Shown one piece after another: positions 24,179 to 32,518 of a stretch of DNA of 64,000 nucleotides. The stretch is from Thermaerobacter subterraneus DSM 13965. Lineage in GTDB: Bacteria; Bacillota; Sulfobacillia; Thermaerobacterales; Thermaerobacteraceae. The stretch is taken from contig NZ_JH976535.1 in assembly GCF_000183545.2 (NCBI RefSeq), positions 510,840-574,839 of the forward strand, read 5' to 3'. The first letter of the stretch is position 1. Each line of letters opens with the position of its first letter. The position numbers were made by a program, and so were the translations under genes. The notes under the pieces were generated by a model, which worked only from the letters and a program-made list of their open reading frames with translations, was not told the DNA's origin and ran no database searches.

Positions 24179-26167
24179 TTGCCTGAACTGGCGGCGGGGA
24201 TCGTGCGTTGGGTGGGCCTGCTGGGCTTGATGGGCCTGGCCGGCCCCGCCGTGCTGGACGGCTGGATCCTCCGCGGGGAGGCCGGCCCCATCGCCGGTCC
24301 GGGCCACTGGCGCCGCAGCCGGGCTCTTGCCGTGGCGGGAGGGCTGGTGCTGGCACTGGGCGCCCTGGCAGGCGCTCTGGTCGCCGCCTGGGAGGTGACC
24401 GGGGGACGACCCGAGATGCTCGGCCGTTACCTGGTCGCCACCCGCACGGGCCGGGCCACCCTGGTGCAAGCGGCGGTGGGGCTGGCGGGCGCGGCCCTGG
24501 CGGCGGCGGGCTGGCCGCGGGCCACCACCCCCGGCCGCTGGTGGATCCTGCCCGGCCTGGCGGGCGCCGGGGCGTTGGTCTGGAACAGCCACGCCGGCAT
24601 CCGGGGCGGCAGCGCCTTGCTGGTCGACGGCGTCCACGTGGTGGCGGTGGCCTTTTGGATCGGTGGCCTGCTGCGCCTGGCGCTGCTCGACTGGCGGCGG
24701 CTCGGCGAGCTGGCCGGTCCACGGGCACCCGCCACCGGCTTGGCCACACCCGGCGGGGCTGCCGCGCCGCCAGGCGCCGGACCCGTACCCGGCCGGCCCG
24801 ACGCGGGCCCGCCGGGTGGCAGCCGCCCTCGCCTGCACCCCTCCGGGCCCGCGGAACACCGGGCCCCCGCCGTCCTTGCCCTCCTGCCCCCGCTGATCCG
24901 CCGCTTCTCCAACCTGGGCGCGGTGGCCGTGCTGCTCGTCGCGACCAGCGGGATCCTGGCTGCCCGGCGCAACCTTTACGGGGCCGATGCCTTGCTGCGC
25001 AGCCCCTATGGCCAGGCCCTGCTGGTGAAGCTGCTGCTGGTCGCCGTGGTGCTGGCCATCGCGGCGGTGAACCTGTTTGCCCTGCGGCCGTGGCTGGAGC
25101 GGAGGGCAGCGGCAGGCGGCTACGGTGAAGGCAGTTCCGGTGACGGCAGCTCGGGTGGAGGTGGCGGCGTCCACCGGCTTCAGGCCGGAGGGCCCGGACC
25201 CGTGGTGGCCGTCGTGCGCCGGCTGGTGCGGGCAGAGGCTCTGGCCGCCCTGGCGGTGCTGCTGGCCTCGGGGATCCTGGCGGTGCTGCCGCCCGCCGAC
25301 CGGCCCGCCGCAGCCACCGAGCCCGTCACCTGGCGGGTCCAGGTGGCCGGGGTGCCGGTGGAACTGGCCCTCGAGCCCGGGGGCCGGGGCGAGGTCACCC
25401 TCTCGGCCCGCTCCCTGGGTCAGGCCGCCCTGGCCCGAGGCGCCGTGCGCCTGGACATGCCGGAGCATCCCATGGGGCTCTACCAGGTCACCTTGAGTCC
25501 ACCTGCCGGCCGCGCCAACGGGACCCTGGAGGCCCGCGCCGTGCTACCCATGCCCGGTGCCTGGCAGCTCACCTGGACCCTGGCCCTGGCGGACGGCCGC
25601 CAGGAGACGGCGGTCACCACCTTCGAGGCGGCCGGGGCGCCCGGCAACCAGCGCCAGGGCCGGCTCAGCCTGCGGGCGGCTTACCAGTCCACCGCCGGGG
25701 CGGTGCAGGCGACGGTGGCCTTGCTCGGCCTTCTGGAGGCCGCCGTCCTGGTGGTGCTGGGCTGGCGGCGCCTGTGGCCCATCCCCTTTGCTGCGGGCCT
25801 CATCGCCCTGGCGGCAGGCGCCTGGCTGTTGGGCCAGGTGGCCTGGATCGACGCCTACCCAACCACCGACGTTCCCAACCCCCTGCCCAGCACGCCGGCC
25901 GTCATCGAGCGGGGGCGGCAGGTCTTTGCCACCCACTGCGCAGCCTGCCACGGCCCCGAGGGGCGCGGGGACGGGCCGGCGGCGGCCGGCATGCTGCCCC
26001 CGCCGGCCGACCTGACCGGCGTCCACACCCGCCAACACACCGACGGCGACCTGTACTGGTGGATCACCCACGGCATCGACGGCACCGCCATGCCCGCTTT
26101 CGGCGACGTGCTTACGGAGGAGGATCGCTGGGCGGTGATCCGGTTCATCCGGCAACTGGGCCGCTAG
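24179..26167 (+). CDS. CopD membrane domain fused to a YtkA-like domain and a cytochrome c domain
   Basis: 662-residue membrane protein with three recognisable parts. Residues 1 to about 370 form a CopD-like multi-span region (IVRWVGLLGLMGLAGPAVLD, HVVAVAFWIGGLLRLALLDW, FSNLGAVAVLLVATSGILAA, QALLVKLLLVAVVLAIAAVN), interrupted by Pro/Gly-rich loops. Residues about 380-500 look like the extracytoplasmic beta-sandwich YtkA/FixH type (VELALEPGGRGEVTLSAR, VRLDMPEHPMGLYQVTL, LPMPGAWQLTWTLAL). After two more helices comes a class I cytochrome c domain with one CAACH heme site and a probable Met ligand in GIDGTAMPAFGDVL. TTG start at 24179 with GGGAGGGG upstream. The order next to copC suggests copper import coupled to a periplasmic-side electron carrier. 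I do not know a characterised protein with this arrangement. Confidence 0.8.
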   Translation: MPELAAGIVRWVGLLGLMGLAGPAVLDGWILRGEAGPIAGPGHWRRSRALAVAGGLVLALGALAGALVAAWEVTGGRPEMLGRYLVATRTGRATLVQAAVGLAGAALAAAGWPRATTPGRWWILPGLAGAGALVWNSHAGIRGGSALLVDGVHVVAVAFWIGGLLRLALLDWRRLGELAGPRAPATGLATPGGAAAPPGAGPVPGRPDAGPPGGSRPRLHPSGPAEHRAPAVLALLPPLIRRFSNLGAVAVLLVATSGILAARRNLYGADALLRSPYGQALLVKLLLVAVVLAIAAVNLFALRPWLERRAAAGGYGEGSSGDGSSGGGGGVHRLQAGGPGPVVAVVRRLVRAEALAALAVLLASGILAVLPPADRPAAATEPVTWRVQVAGVPVELALEPGGRGEVTLSARSLGQAALARGAVRLDMPEHPMGLYQVTLSPPAGRANGTLEARAVLPMPGAWQLTWTLALADGRQETAVTTFEAAGAPGNQRQGRLSLRAAYQSTAGAVQATVALLGLLEAAVLVVLGWRRLWPIPFAAGLIALAAGAWLLGQVAWIDAYPTTDVPNPLPSTPAVIERGRQVFATHCAACHGPEGRGDGPAAAGMLPPPADLTGVHTRQHTDGDLYWWITHGIDGTAMPAFGDVLTEEDRWAVIRFIRQLGR

Positions 26168-26230
26168 CCAGCGGGCACACCTGGGGCGCCAGCCCGGCGG
26201 AAAGCGGGGGTGCGGCTCAGACCGTGCGGC

Positions 26231-26650
26231 TCAGGCCGGTTCGTCCGGGCGGGCCAGGCTGAGGAAGAGCACGATCAGAGCGAAGGCCACCAGGGCCATG
26301 AAAGGAATGGTGATGAACCCGAACCAGTTGATCCAGGGGGTGAAGCAGGAGACGTCCACCCCGCAGACGGGCAGCCGCAGGCCGGGCACCTGCTCCTGCA
26401 AGTAGTGGAAGGCCGAGATCGACCCGCCGGCCACGCTCAGGGGTACGGCATAGGGGATGATGCGCCGGTCGTCCCGGAAGCTGGCCATGCCCAGAAGCAG
26501 CGCCTGGGGGTACATGAAGATCCGCTGCCACCAGCAGAGCTTGCAGGGGATGAACCCCAGGACCTCGCTGAAGTAGAGGCTCCCCAGGGTCGCCACCGTC
26601 GCGACCAGCCACGCCAGGTAAAGCCCGTATTCCCGGAAGAACCGGCGCAA
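26231..26650 (-). CDS. bdbC: DsbB/BdbC-type thiol:quinone oxidoreductase
   Basis: Small membrane protein of 139 residues with four helices. One cysteine pair is CKLC in the first external loop and the second pair is CGVDVSC in the second loop, as in DsbB and BdbC. It reoxidises an extracytoplasmic DsbA/BdbD-like thioredoxin and hands electrons to quinone. The TTG start at 26650 follows GAGGAGG. The thioredoxin-fold partner is encoded immediately upstream on the same strand at 26746, so the two make a functional pair, probably for folding of exported cytochromes and copper proteins encoded nearby. Confidence 0.9.
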   Translation of the reverse strand: MRRFFREYGLYLAWLVATVATLGSLYFSEVLGFIPCKLCWWQRIFMYPQALLLGMASFRDDRRIIPYAVPLSVAGGSISAFHYLQEQVPGLRLPVCGVDVSCFTPWINWFGFITIPFMALVAFALIVLFLSLARPDEPA

Positions 26651-26745
26651 CGCCCCGCCTCCTCACGGCCCGGCCCCGGCTGGCAACGCCGGACGGCCGG
26701 AGCCGGCCGGCATCGTGGCCGGCGCCAGCACCCGCCCGGCCCGGG

Positions 26746-27654
26746 TCAGGATCCACCCTGGGAACCCGTTCCCGCCGGGCCGCCGCCGGCGCCGTTCTGC
26801 CCGCCGCCCTCGCCGCTGCCTCCTGCCTCGGCCAGGGCCTGGTCGACGGCGGCCTTGAGTCCCTCGAACGACCAGTTCTCCACGAACTTGCCGTTGACGA
26901 ACACCGACGGCGTGCCGCGCACGCCCGCCCGGACGGCGATGGCCCGGTCGGCATCCACCTCGCCGGCGTACCGCCCGGACCGCAGGTCATCCAAAAGGCG
27001 CTGGGCGTCGATCCCGGGCACCGCCTGGCGTGCCACGTCCACCAGGAATTCCGGGGTGGCCCACTGCTGGTCTTCGGGCCCCTGCAGCTGCATCACCCGG
27101 TCGATGAAGGCCCAGACGCCCTCCGGGGACTGGGCGTATACCGCTTCCATGGCCTGGGCCGCCGTATCGGAATCGGGGCCGATGAAAGGATAGTTGATGA
27201 AGTAGAACCGGACCTTCCCCGTGTCGATATAGGCTTCCTTGAACCGGGGAAACTCGTTCAGGGTGAACTCGCGGCAATAGGGGCACTTGAAATCGGCAAA
27301 CTCGACCACGGTGACCGGGGCGCTGGCGGAGCCCAGGGCCGGCTGCCGCTCCAGCTGGAACAGGTCCGCCGGGGCGGCTTGCCGGTCCGCCTGGCGGGTG
27401 GCGGCCACGGCCAGGGCCACGGCCAGGACGATCATGGCGGCCGTGCCCAGGGTGAGCCACCGGAGCCGGCGGCGCCGCGCTTCCGCCTCGCGCCGGGAGC
27501 GGCCGTAGCCACCGGACCCGGATCCCGGACGGAGAGGGGGACCGGAGCGGGGACGGAGAGGGGGACCGGAGCGGGTTCCCGCCTGGGACCCCCGGCCACC
27601 GGCCTGGGGCCCGGTTCCGGATGCTGGGGTCGACCTGGGGGGCACGATCTCCAT
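26746..27654 (-). CDS. DsbA/BdbD-like extracytoplasmic thioredoxin-fold protein
   Basis: 302-residue membrane-anchored thiol oxidoreductase. A cytoplasmic, Gly/Arg-rich lead of about 65 residues precedes one helix (WLTLGTAAMIVLAVALAVAA). The DsbA-like fold follows: VTVVEFADFKCPYCREFTLN with the CPYC active site, YFINYPFIGPDSDTAAQAME, an inserted helical domain, and the cis-Pro loop VRGTPSVFVNGKFV. DsbA-type partners catalyse disulfide formation outside the membrane. I chose the ATG at 27654; the long open frame further upstream lacks similarity and overlaps another gene. It is followed by the DsbB-like gene at 26231-26650, consistent with one operon. Confidence 0.9.
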   Translation of the reverse strand: MEIVPPRSTPASGTGPQAGGRGSQAGTRSGPPLRPRSGPPLRPGSGSGGYGRSRREAEARRRRLRWLTLGTAAMIVLAVALAVAATRQADRQAAPADLFQLERQPALGSASAPVTVVEFADFKCPYCREFTLNEFPRFKEAYIDTGKVRFYFINYPFIGPDSDTAAQAMEAVYAQSPEGVWAFIDRVMQLQGPEDQQWATPEFLVDVARQAVPGIDAQRLLDDLRSGRYAGEVDADRAIAVRAGVRGTPSVFVNGKFVENWSFEGLKAAVDQALAEAGGSGEGGGQNGAGGGPAGTGSQGGS

Positions 27655-27782
27655 CCTTTCCCTGTGCGGATCTGCCGCGGCCCCGGGACGGCAGGCCGCG
27701 GCGGGCCGGCCGGCCACCGGCAGGGCCGGGGCGCTAGTCCCATGGTAGCCGGAGCGGGGCTGTCTGGGAAGGCGGCAGAACC

Positions 27783-28973
27783 TCAGCGGCGCGCGCCCCA
27801 CAGCAGCCAGGCCACCAGGCCGAGGCCCAGCCAGCCCAGCAAGGGATAAAGGACCCGGACCAGGTGGGCAAAGCCGGCCTCCGCCACGGCCATCGCCAGG
27901 GCAGCCGTGACCAGCACCGCCAGGCGGTAGGAACCGGAGCCCGGCACCCCCAGGCGGCTGGCCAGGCCGTAAAGGCTGCCGACGGCGGTGGTGAAGATCT
28001 CCGTCCACAACACCACCGCCAGCAGCGCCCGGAACCAGCCGGGCAGCCCTGCCGCCAGGTAGAGCACCGGGATCTGCCGGGTGGCAGAAGCAGGCATGTG
28101 GGCGAGCAGCGCCATGTGCAGCAGCAGGGCCAGGGCGGCCAGGCCCATCCCACCCGCCAGGCTGCCCAGCCGCCGGGCGCCGGGGGGAGCCGACGCTCCC
28201 AGGGGGACGAGCACGGGAAGCGCCAGCAGCAGGTTGAAGCCGGCGTAGAGGAGGGCGGCCACGAGCCAGTGGGGAGCGGGGGCGGCGGGCAGGGCGGCAG
28301 CCATGGGGGCCAGGGCCGCCAGCGCTGCCGGCCGTGCCGCCCGGAGGCCGTGCACCGCCACCACGATCACCACACCCACCAGCAGGGGCACCACCGTCGT
28401 GTTGGCCGCCAGGACCCCGGGAAGCCCGTGCCAGACCGTCACCACGCAGAGGAACAGGAAGGCAGCCCGCCCCGCCCAGGGCGGCCACCCCAGCTGCTCG
28501 GCGGTGACGGCGGCCGCTCCTGCGGTCATCACGCCGACGCCCAGGAACAGGGAGGCGGTCAGCAGCCCGTCCAGCAGGCTGCCGGCCCAGGGGCCGGCGG
28601 TGGCGGCCAGGGCGTCCCGGTAGGAGCGGGCCCGGGTGCGGGCGCCCAGCTCCAGCCACCAGCTCCCGCCGGCGGCGAAGGCCACGGCCACCAGCACGAT
28701 GCCCAGGCTGCCGGGCCATCCGTAGAGGGTGAAAAAGGAGAGGATCTCCTGCCCGGAGGCGAAGCCGGCACCCACCACGGTGCCGATGAAGGTGGCGGCC
28801 ACGGGCCAGGAGCCCGGCCCGGCTGCATCCCCCGGAGCCCGCGGCGACCCCGGGGAGGGGGGCGGTTGCCTTCCCCCGGCAGGCGGCGTACCCATCCCGG
28901 AGGCGAGGGGGGCTCCGGGAGGACGGGCCGGGACGGGACGGGGCTGGCGCGAGCCGGTGTTCATGGCAATCAT
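27783..28973 (-). CDS. YkvI-like multi-span membrane protein (APC-superfamily-like)
   Basis: 396 residues with about ten hydrophobic helices. The first helix carries TFIGTVVGAGFASGQEILSF, the hallmark of the YkvI family, whose unwound glycine-rich helix resembles sodium-coupled LeuT/APC transporters. Later helices include LLDGLLTASLFLGVGVMTAG, AAFLFLCVVTVWHGLPGVLA and LYPLLGWLGLGLVAWLLWGA. The first 55 residues are Pro/Arg-rich and unlikely to be part of the fold. Two ATGs (28973 and 28964) are possible starts, and neither has a good ribosome binding site. The gene diverges from trpS, with a 20-bp direct repeat between them. The substrate is unknown. Confidence 0.75.
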   Translation of the reverse strand: MIAMNTGSRQPRPVPARPPGAPLASGMGTPPAGGRQPPPSPGSPRAPGDAAGPGSWPVAATFIGTVVGAGFASGQEILSFFTLYGWPGSLGIVLVAVAFAAGGSWWLELGARTRARSYRDALAATAGPWAGSLLDGLLTASLFLGVGVMTAGAAAVTAEQLGWPPWAGRAAFLFLCVVTVWHGLPGVLAANTTVVPLLVGVVIVVAVHGLRAARPAALAALAPMAAALPAAPAPHWLVAALLYAGFNLLLALPVLVPLGASAPPGARRLGSLAGGMGLAALALLLHMALLAHMPASATRQIPVLYLAAGLPGWFRALLAVVLWTEIFTTAVGSLYGLASRLGVPGSGSYRLAVLVTAALAMAVAEAGFAHLVRVLYPLLGWLGLGLVAWLLWGARR

Positions 28974-28994
28974 CGGTATGCAGGGTGTGGAACC

Positions 28995-29036
28995 GGTTAG
29001 GCCTGCCTGTATGGCTGGTTAGGCCTGCCTGCATGG
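28995..29036. repeat. Two 20-bp direct repeats, 22 bp apart, between ykvI-like and trpS genes
   Basis: GGTTAGGCCTGCCTGTATGG (28995-29014) and GGTTAGGCCTGCCTGCATGG (29017-29036) differ at one base. The 22-bp period is about two turns of the helix, so two protein molecules could bind the same face. The position in a divergent intergenic region fits an operator; the factor is unknown. Confidence 0.6.
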
Positions 29037-29195
29037 ATGGCGCGCAGCCGGCGGTATGGCAGCATTCGCCGCCGCGGCCCCGGGGCGCCGGGCAGGGCCG
29101 GCCGGGGAGCCGTTCCGGTTCGGCCAGCGGCCGGGCGCGGGCGGCGGCGCCGGACGTCACCAGGAAGCTGGCCTGCGGCCGCCGGGAAGGTTAAG

Positions 29196-30338
29196 ATGAT
29201 GAACACACGTGTGGCAACGCCTGCCGAGACTTACGAGACTTACGGGCCGGGCATGGACGGGAGGGCGCAAGCGGTGGCGCGCAAGCGCGTGTTCAGCGGC
29301 ATTCGACCCACAGGACAGATCCACCTGGGCAACTACCTGGGCGCCATCAAGAGCTGGATCGAGCTGCAGGACCGCTACGAGTGCATCTACGCCATCGTCG
29401 ACTACCACGGCATGACGACGCCCTACGATCCGGCGGAGATGCGGGCCAACGTGCGGGAACTGCTGATCGATTACCTGGCGGCCGGGGTGGATCCGGAGCG
29501 GTCCATCCTGATCGTCCAGTCGGCGCTTCCGGAACACACGGAGCTGGCCTGGATCCTGGGCACGGTGACACCCGTGTCCTGGCTGGAGCGGGTGCCCACC
29601 TACAAGGAGAAGGTGGAGCAGCACCCCGACTACGTGCACCTGGGCCTGCTCTCCTACGGCGTGCTGATGGCCGCCGACATCGTCCTGTACAAGGCCGAGG
29701 TGGTGCCCGTCGGGGAGGACCAGCTGCCCCATCTGGAGCTGGCCCGGGAGATCGTGCGCCGGTTCCACCACCTGTTCGGGGTGCGGATCTTTCCCGAGCC
29801 CCAGGCGCTGGTCCAGGAAGATACGGCACGCATCATGAGCCTGACCGAGCCGGAGAAGAAGATGAGCAAGAGCCTGGGGCCCCGCAGCCTCATCGCCCTG
29901 GCGGATCCGCCCGAGGAGATCCGCGACAAGATCATGAAGGCGGTGACGGACACCGGGCCTGCGGGCGAGGAGATGAGCCCTGGGGTGGCCAACCTGTTCC
30001 ACCTGCTCAAGCTCTTCGGTACGGAAGAGGAGTACGCCCAGCTGCGGGCGGAGTACGACGCGGGTACGCTGCGGTATGTGAACCTCAAGCGCACCCTGGC
30101 CGATGCCCTGATCCGCAGCCTGGAGCCCTTCCGCCGCCGGCGGGCCGAACTGGAGAACGACCCCGCCTACCTGGAGCGGGTCCTGCGGGAGGGCATCCGC
30201 CGCGCCCGGGTCATCGCCCGCCAGACCATGGAAGAGGTCAAGACGGCGTGCGGGCTGATGCTGGACGAAACCAGCCTGTGGCAGGCGCCGGTCGGGACCG
30301 CCGCTGCGGGCGGCAAGGAGGGCGCCGGCACGGGCTGA
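29196..30338 (+). CDS. trpS: Tryptophanyl-tRNA synthetase
   Basis: Class Ic aminoacyl-tRNA synthetase charging tRNA-Trp. The ATP site HIGH motif is GIRPTGQIHLGNYLGAIK and the second signature is KKMSKSLGPRS near residue 221. GEDQLPHLELAREI and IYAIVDYHGMTTPYDP are conserved TrpS blocks, and the length of 380 residues is close to the norm once a variable start is allowed. The ATG at 29196 follows GGGAAGG; a second ATG follows at once, and a later Met (GMDGRAQ) would remove about 20 non-conserved residues. No T-box leader is evident, unlike many Firmicute trpS genes. Downstream is a large bidirectional hairpin. Confidence 0.95.
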   Translation: MMNTRVATPAETYETYGPGMDGRAQAVARKRVFSGIRPTGQIHLGNYLGAIKSWIELQDRYECIYAIVDYHGMTTPYDPAEMRANVRELLIDYLAAGVDPERSILIVQSALPEHTELAWILGTVTPVSWLERVPTYKEKVEQHPDYVHLGLLSYGVLMAADIVLYKAEVVPVGEDQLPHLELAREIVRRFHHLFGVRIFPEPQALVQEDTARIMSLTEPEKKMSKSLGPRSLIALADPPEEIRDKIMKAVTDTGPAGEEMSPGVANLFHLLKLFGTEEEYAQLRAEYDAGTLRYVNLKRTLADALIRSLEPFRRRRAELENDPAYLERVLREGIRRARVIARQTMEEVKTACGLMLDETSLWQAPVGTAAAGGKEGAGTG

Positions 30339-30355
30339 ACCCTGCCCCGTGGCGA

Positions 30356-30409
30356 GGGGCGTGACGCCGGAGGGCGGCGCTCCGCCGCCTTCCTCCCCGG
30401 CGTCGCCCC
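30356..30409. terminator. Large bidirectional hairpin between trpS and the GerD-like gene
   Basis: Nested stems GGGGC/GCCCC, GACGCCGG/CCGGCGTC and GGCGGCG/CGCCGCC form a nearly continuous 54-base hairpin between two convergent genes. There is no long T run, but a stem this stable in this position is likely to end transcription from both sides. Confidence 0.7.
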
Positions 30410-30435
30410 GTCCTGCTCTGCCCTGCTGAAGTCCC

Positions 30436-31248
30436 TCAGCGGCCGCTGCTGCCCTCTCCGGGACGGGTGCCCGCCGCGCCGGGGCCGCTGCCTTCCCTTT
30501 CACCTTCGCCTCCCTGGCCCGCGTCTGCCCCGGGGCCGCCGGCTCCCTGGCCGCTGCCGCCTCCGGCACCGGACGAGGCCATCATGGCCCGCATCATGGC
30601 GGCCATGTCGGCCTGGATGGCCGGGTCCTTCAGGAGTTCCCGCATCACGTCGACCATCCGGCGGCGGAGCTCCGGGTCGCCGGGAATCGCCTCCAGCAGG
30701 CCGACGGTGTTCTCGAGGATCTCCGGGCGCGTCTCCCGGTGGGTCGACGTGGCCCGGGTGAGGGCGGCGTTGACCCGCAGCGCCTCCTCCCGGACGGCAG
30801 GTTCCTCCAGCAGGCGGCGCTGCTCGCGGACCATCTCCTCCAGGATGATCCGCCGGGCCTGGGGATCGGTGGCGATCACCTCGCCGCGACCGGCGGCAAA
30901 CGCCTGCTGGACCTGGGGATCGTCGGCCAGCGAGGTCACCATTTGCCGGGTTCCAGCACTACCGGGTTTGCTGGAAGGCAGGCTGCAGCCCCCGGCCAGG
31001 GCGGCCGCGGTCAGGAGGGCCGTGGCCGCCAGCAGTAGAGGACGGCGGCCCGGCCGGCTCCGCCTGAACCCCCCGGCCCGGACCGAACCAGAACCCGCAG
31101 GTCTTGCGCCGGAGGTCCCGAGTCGTGCCGCGCGCGGGTGGAAGACCGGCTCGGGTGCCTCTGGGGAACCCGTCGCTGCAGCTTCCTGTGGCTTTGGGGC
31201 CGGGTCCACCGCCCGGCCGGCATAGCGTGCAATGGAAGGATCCTGCAC
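30436..31248 (-). CDS. GerD-like lipoprotein (putative spore germination protein)
   Basis: 270-residue protein with a signal sequence (RPLLLAATALLTAAALAG) ending in a lipobox, GGCSLPSS. It is followed by an all-helical, charged region (MVTSLADDPQVQQAFAAG, ARRIILEEMVREQRRLLEEP, DPELRRRMVDVMRELLKDP, IQADMAAMMRAMMASS) and a Gly-rich tail. Helical repeats of this kind with a Gly-rich end resemble the spore germination lipoprotein GerD, which clusters germinant receptors in the spore inner membrane. I placed the start at GTG 31248 because GGGAGGTG lies about eight bases upstream; about 60 residues then precede the signal peptide, so a later start may be real. The GerD match is by pattern only. Confidence 0.5.
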   Translation of the reverse strand: MQDPSIARYAGRAVDPAPKPQEAAATGSPEAPEPVFHPRAARLGTSGARPAGSGSVRAGGFRRSRPGRRPLLLAATALLTAAALAGGCSLPSSKPGSAGTRQMVTSLADDPQVQQAFAAGRGEVIATDPQARRIILEEMVREQRRLLEEPAVREEALRVNAALTRATSTHRETRPEILENTVGLLEAIPGDPELRRRMVDVMRELLKDPAIQADMAAMMRAMMASSGAGGGSGQGAGGPGADAGQGGEGEREGSGPGAAGTRPGEGSSGR

Positions 31249-31343
31249 CGGACGCCACCTCCCTGGCACCGGCACCCTTCTGGACATGCAGGGCCGGCGC
31301 ACCTAGCATGGGCACCAGCCCGCCGGTTCTAACCGCCCCTGGG

Positions 31344-31391
31344 AAAAAGGCGCGGGCGGGCCGGAGCCTCCAGGCGTCCGGCCCGCCCGCG
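31344..31391 (-). terminator. Rho-independent terminator after the rhodanese gene
   Basis: On the minus strand, a perfect 15-bp stem CGCGGGCGGGCCGGA / TCCGGCCCGCCCGCG is followed by CCTTTTTCCC. It lies just past the stop of the sulfurtransferase gene read from 32352. Confidence 0.88.
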
Positions 31392-31458
31392 GGCGGCAGG
31401 CGGCCCCGGTTGGGCCTCCTGCCGTTACCGGCGATGGTCCTGTCCCGGGCTGGTTTGA

Positions 31459-32352
31459 TTACCGCTCGATGGGCGCCCGCACCAGGTTGCCCCACTCGGT
31501 CCACGAGCCGTCGTAGTTGCGGACGCTCTCGAAGCCCAGGAGGTACTTCAGGGCAAACCAGGTGTGAGACGACCGCTCGCCGATGCGGCAGTACACGATG
31601 ACGTCGTCGTCCGGCTTGAGACCCTGTTCCTCCAGATAGATCTTGCGCAGCTGGTCGGCGGACTTGAAGGTGCCGTCGGGGTTGACCGCCTTGGCCCAGG
31701 GCACGTTCTTGGCGCCCTTGATGTGGCCGCCCCGCTGGGCACCCTCCTGGGGGTAGTTCTCCATGTGCAGCAGCTTGCCGGAGTACTCATCGGGCGAGCG
31801 CACGTCGATGAGCGGCTTGCCGAATTCGATGTGGCGCAGCACGTCTTCCTTGAAGGCGCGGATGTAGGGGTCGTAGCGGGTGACCGCCTTGTAGTTGGTC
31901 TTGGGGAAGGTGGGCACTTCCTTGGTCAGCGGCCGGCCCTCCGCCTCCCACTTGGCGCGGCCGCCGTCCATGATCTTCAGGTTCTTGTGGCCGAAGAGCT
32001 GGAAGACCCAGAAGGCGTAGGCTGCCCACCAGTTGTTCTTGTCCCCGTAGAAGATCACCGTGGTGTCGTTGTCGATGCCCTTCTCCGACATCAGCCGGGC
32101 GAACTGCTCGGGCGAGAGGTAATCGCGCACCACGGGGTCCTGCAGGTCGGTCTGCCAGTCGATCTTGACGGCGCCCGGGATGTGGCCGACCTCGTAGAGG
32201 GTCACGTCCTCGTCGGACTCCACGAGGCGGTACTTGGTGCTGTTGGGGTCGGCCAGCTCGTCCAGGTGCTCGGCCACCCACTGGGTGCTGACCAGGACCT
32301 CGGGGTGGGCGTAGCCCCGCTCCTGGAAGACCTTTTCCGCGGCCTCGGACAC
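31459..32352 (-). CDS. Thiosulfate sulfurtransferase (two-domain rhodanese)
   Basis: Tandem rhodanese protein of 297 residues without a signal peptide. The N-terminal domain is inactive ([16 protein letters not shown], no catalytic Cys). The C-terminal domain holds the persulfide-forming Cys255 in [18 protein letters not shown], preceded by [12 protein letters not shown]. The CRIGERS loop is that of thiosulfate sulfurtransferases (CRxGx[R/T]-type) rather than mercaptopyruvate enzymes. The GTG at 32352 follows GAGGAGGG. It is divergent from the IscU/SufU-like gene; together they suggest sulfur delivery for Fe-S cluster assembly. An operator-like site lies over the inferred transcription start. 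Confidence 0.93.
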   Translation of the reverse strand: MSEAAEKVFQERGYAHPEVLVSTQWVAEHLDELADPNSTKYRLVESDEDVTLYEVGHIPGAVKIDWQTDLQDPVVRDYLSPEQFARLMSEKGIDNDTTVIFYGDKNNWWAAYAFWVFQLFGHKNLKIMDGGRAKWEAEGRPLTKEVPTFPKTNYKAVTRYDPYIRAFKEDVLRHIEFGKPLIDVRSPDEYSGKLLHMENYPQEGAQRGGHIKGAKNVPWAKAVNPDGTFKSADQLRKIYLEEQGLKPDDDVIVYCRIGERSSHTWFALKYLLGFESVRNYDGSWTEWGNLVRAPIER

Positions 32353-32376
32353 GGGAATCCCTCCTCGGGAAAGATG

Positions 32377-32499
32377 AGTTAGCTAAGGGGAATTGTAAGG
32401 TAATAAAACCCGGTACAGCAACCAGTCTTTCCGTACCGGCCCGGATCCACCGGCCCCCCATGGAACTCCCGCCGCGCGTGATACATTAGTTAGGTAACT
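32377..32499. promoter_or_regulatory. Divergent promoters with twin AGTTAG[C/G]TAA operator-like sites
   Basis: AGTTAGCTAA (32377-32386) and AGTTAGGTAACT (32488-32499) flank the intergenic region; the second is a perfect inverted repeat AGTTA-GG-TAACT. For the rhodanese, TACAAT on the minus strand (32392-32397) with TTGCTG 18 bp away gives a start near 32385, inside site 1. For the IscU-like gene, TACATT (32483-32488) gives a start near 32495, inside site 2. Both sites would block their own promoter, fitting a common repressor. Confidence 0.55.
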
Positions 32500-32518
32500 G
32501 CCTGGGAGGGACGCAACC

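Noticed and set aside
26211-26234. Direct repeat TGCGGCTCAG at the end of the DsbB-like gene
   Set aside because: The second copy is the gene's last codons and stop, and the first follows it by 14 bp; a local duplication without further meaning is the simplest view.
27655-29160. Extended N-terminus for the DsbA-like gene
   Set aside because: The extra frame overlaps the YkvI-like gene in another frame and has no similarity; the ATG at 27654 with a plain membrane helix after it is sufficient.
28974-29195. T-box riboswitch upstream of trpS
   Set aside because: No specifier-loop or T-box sequence (TGGN) with a terminator/antiterminator pair is visible; only the direct repeats stand out.
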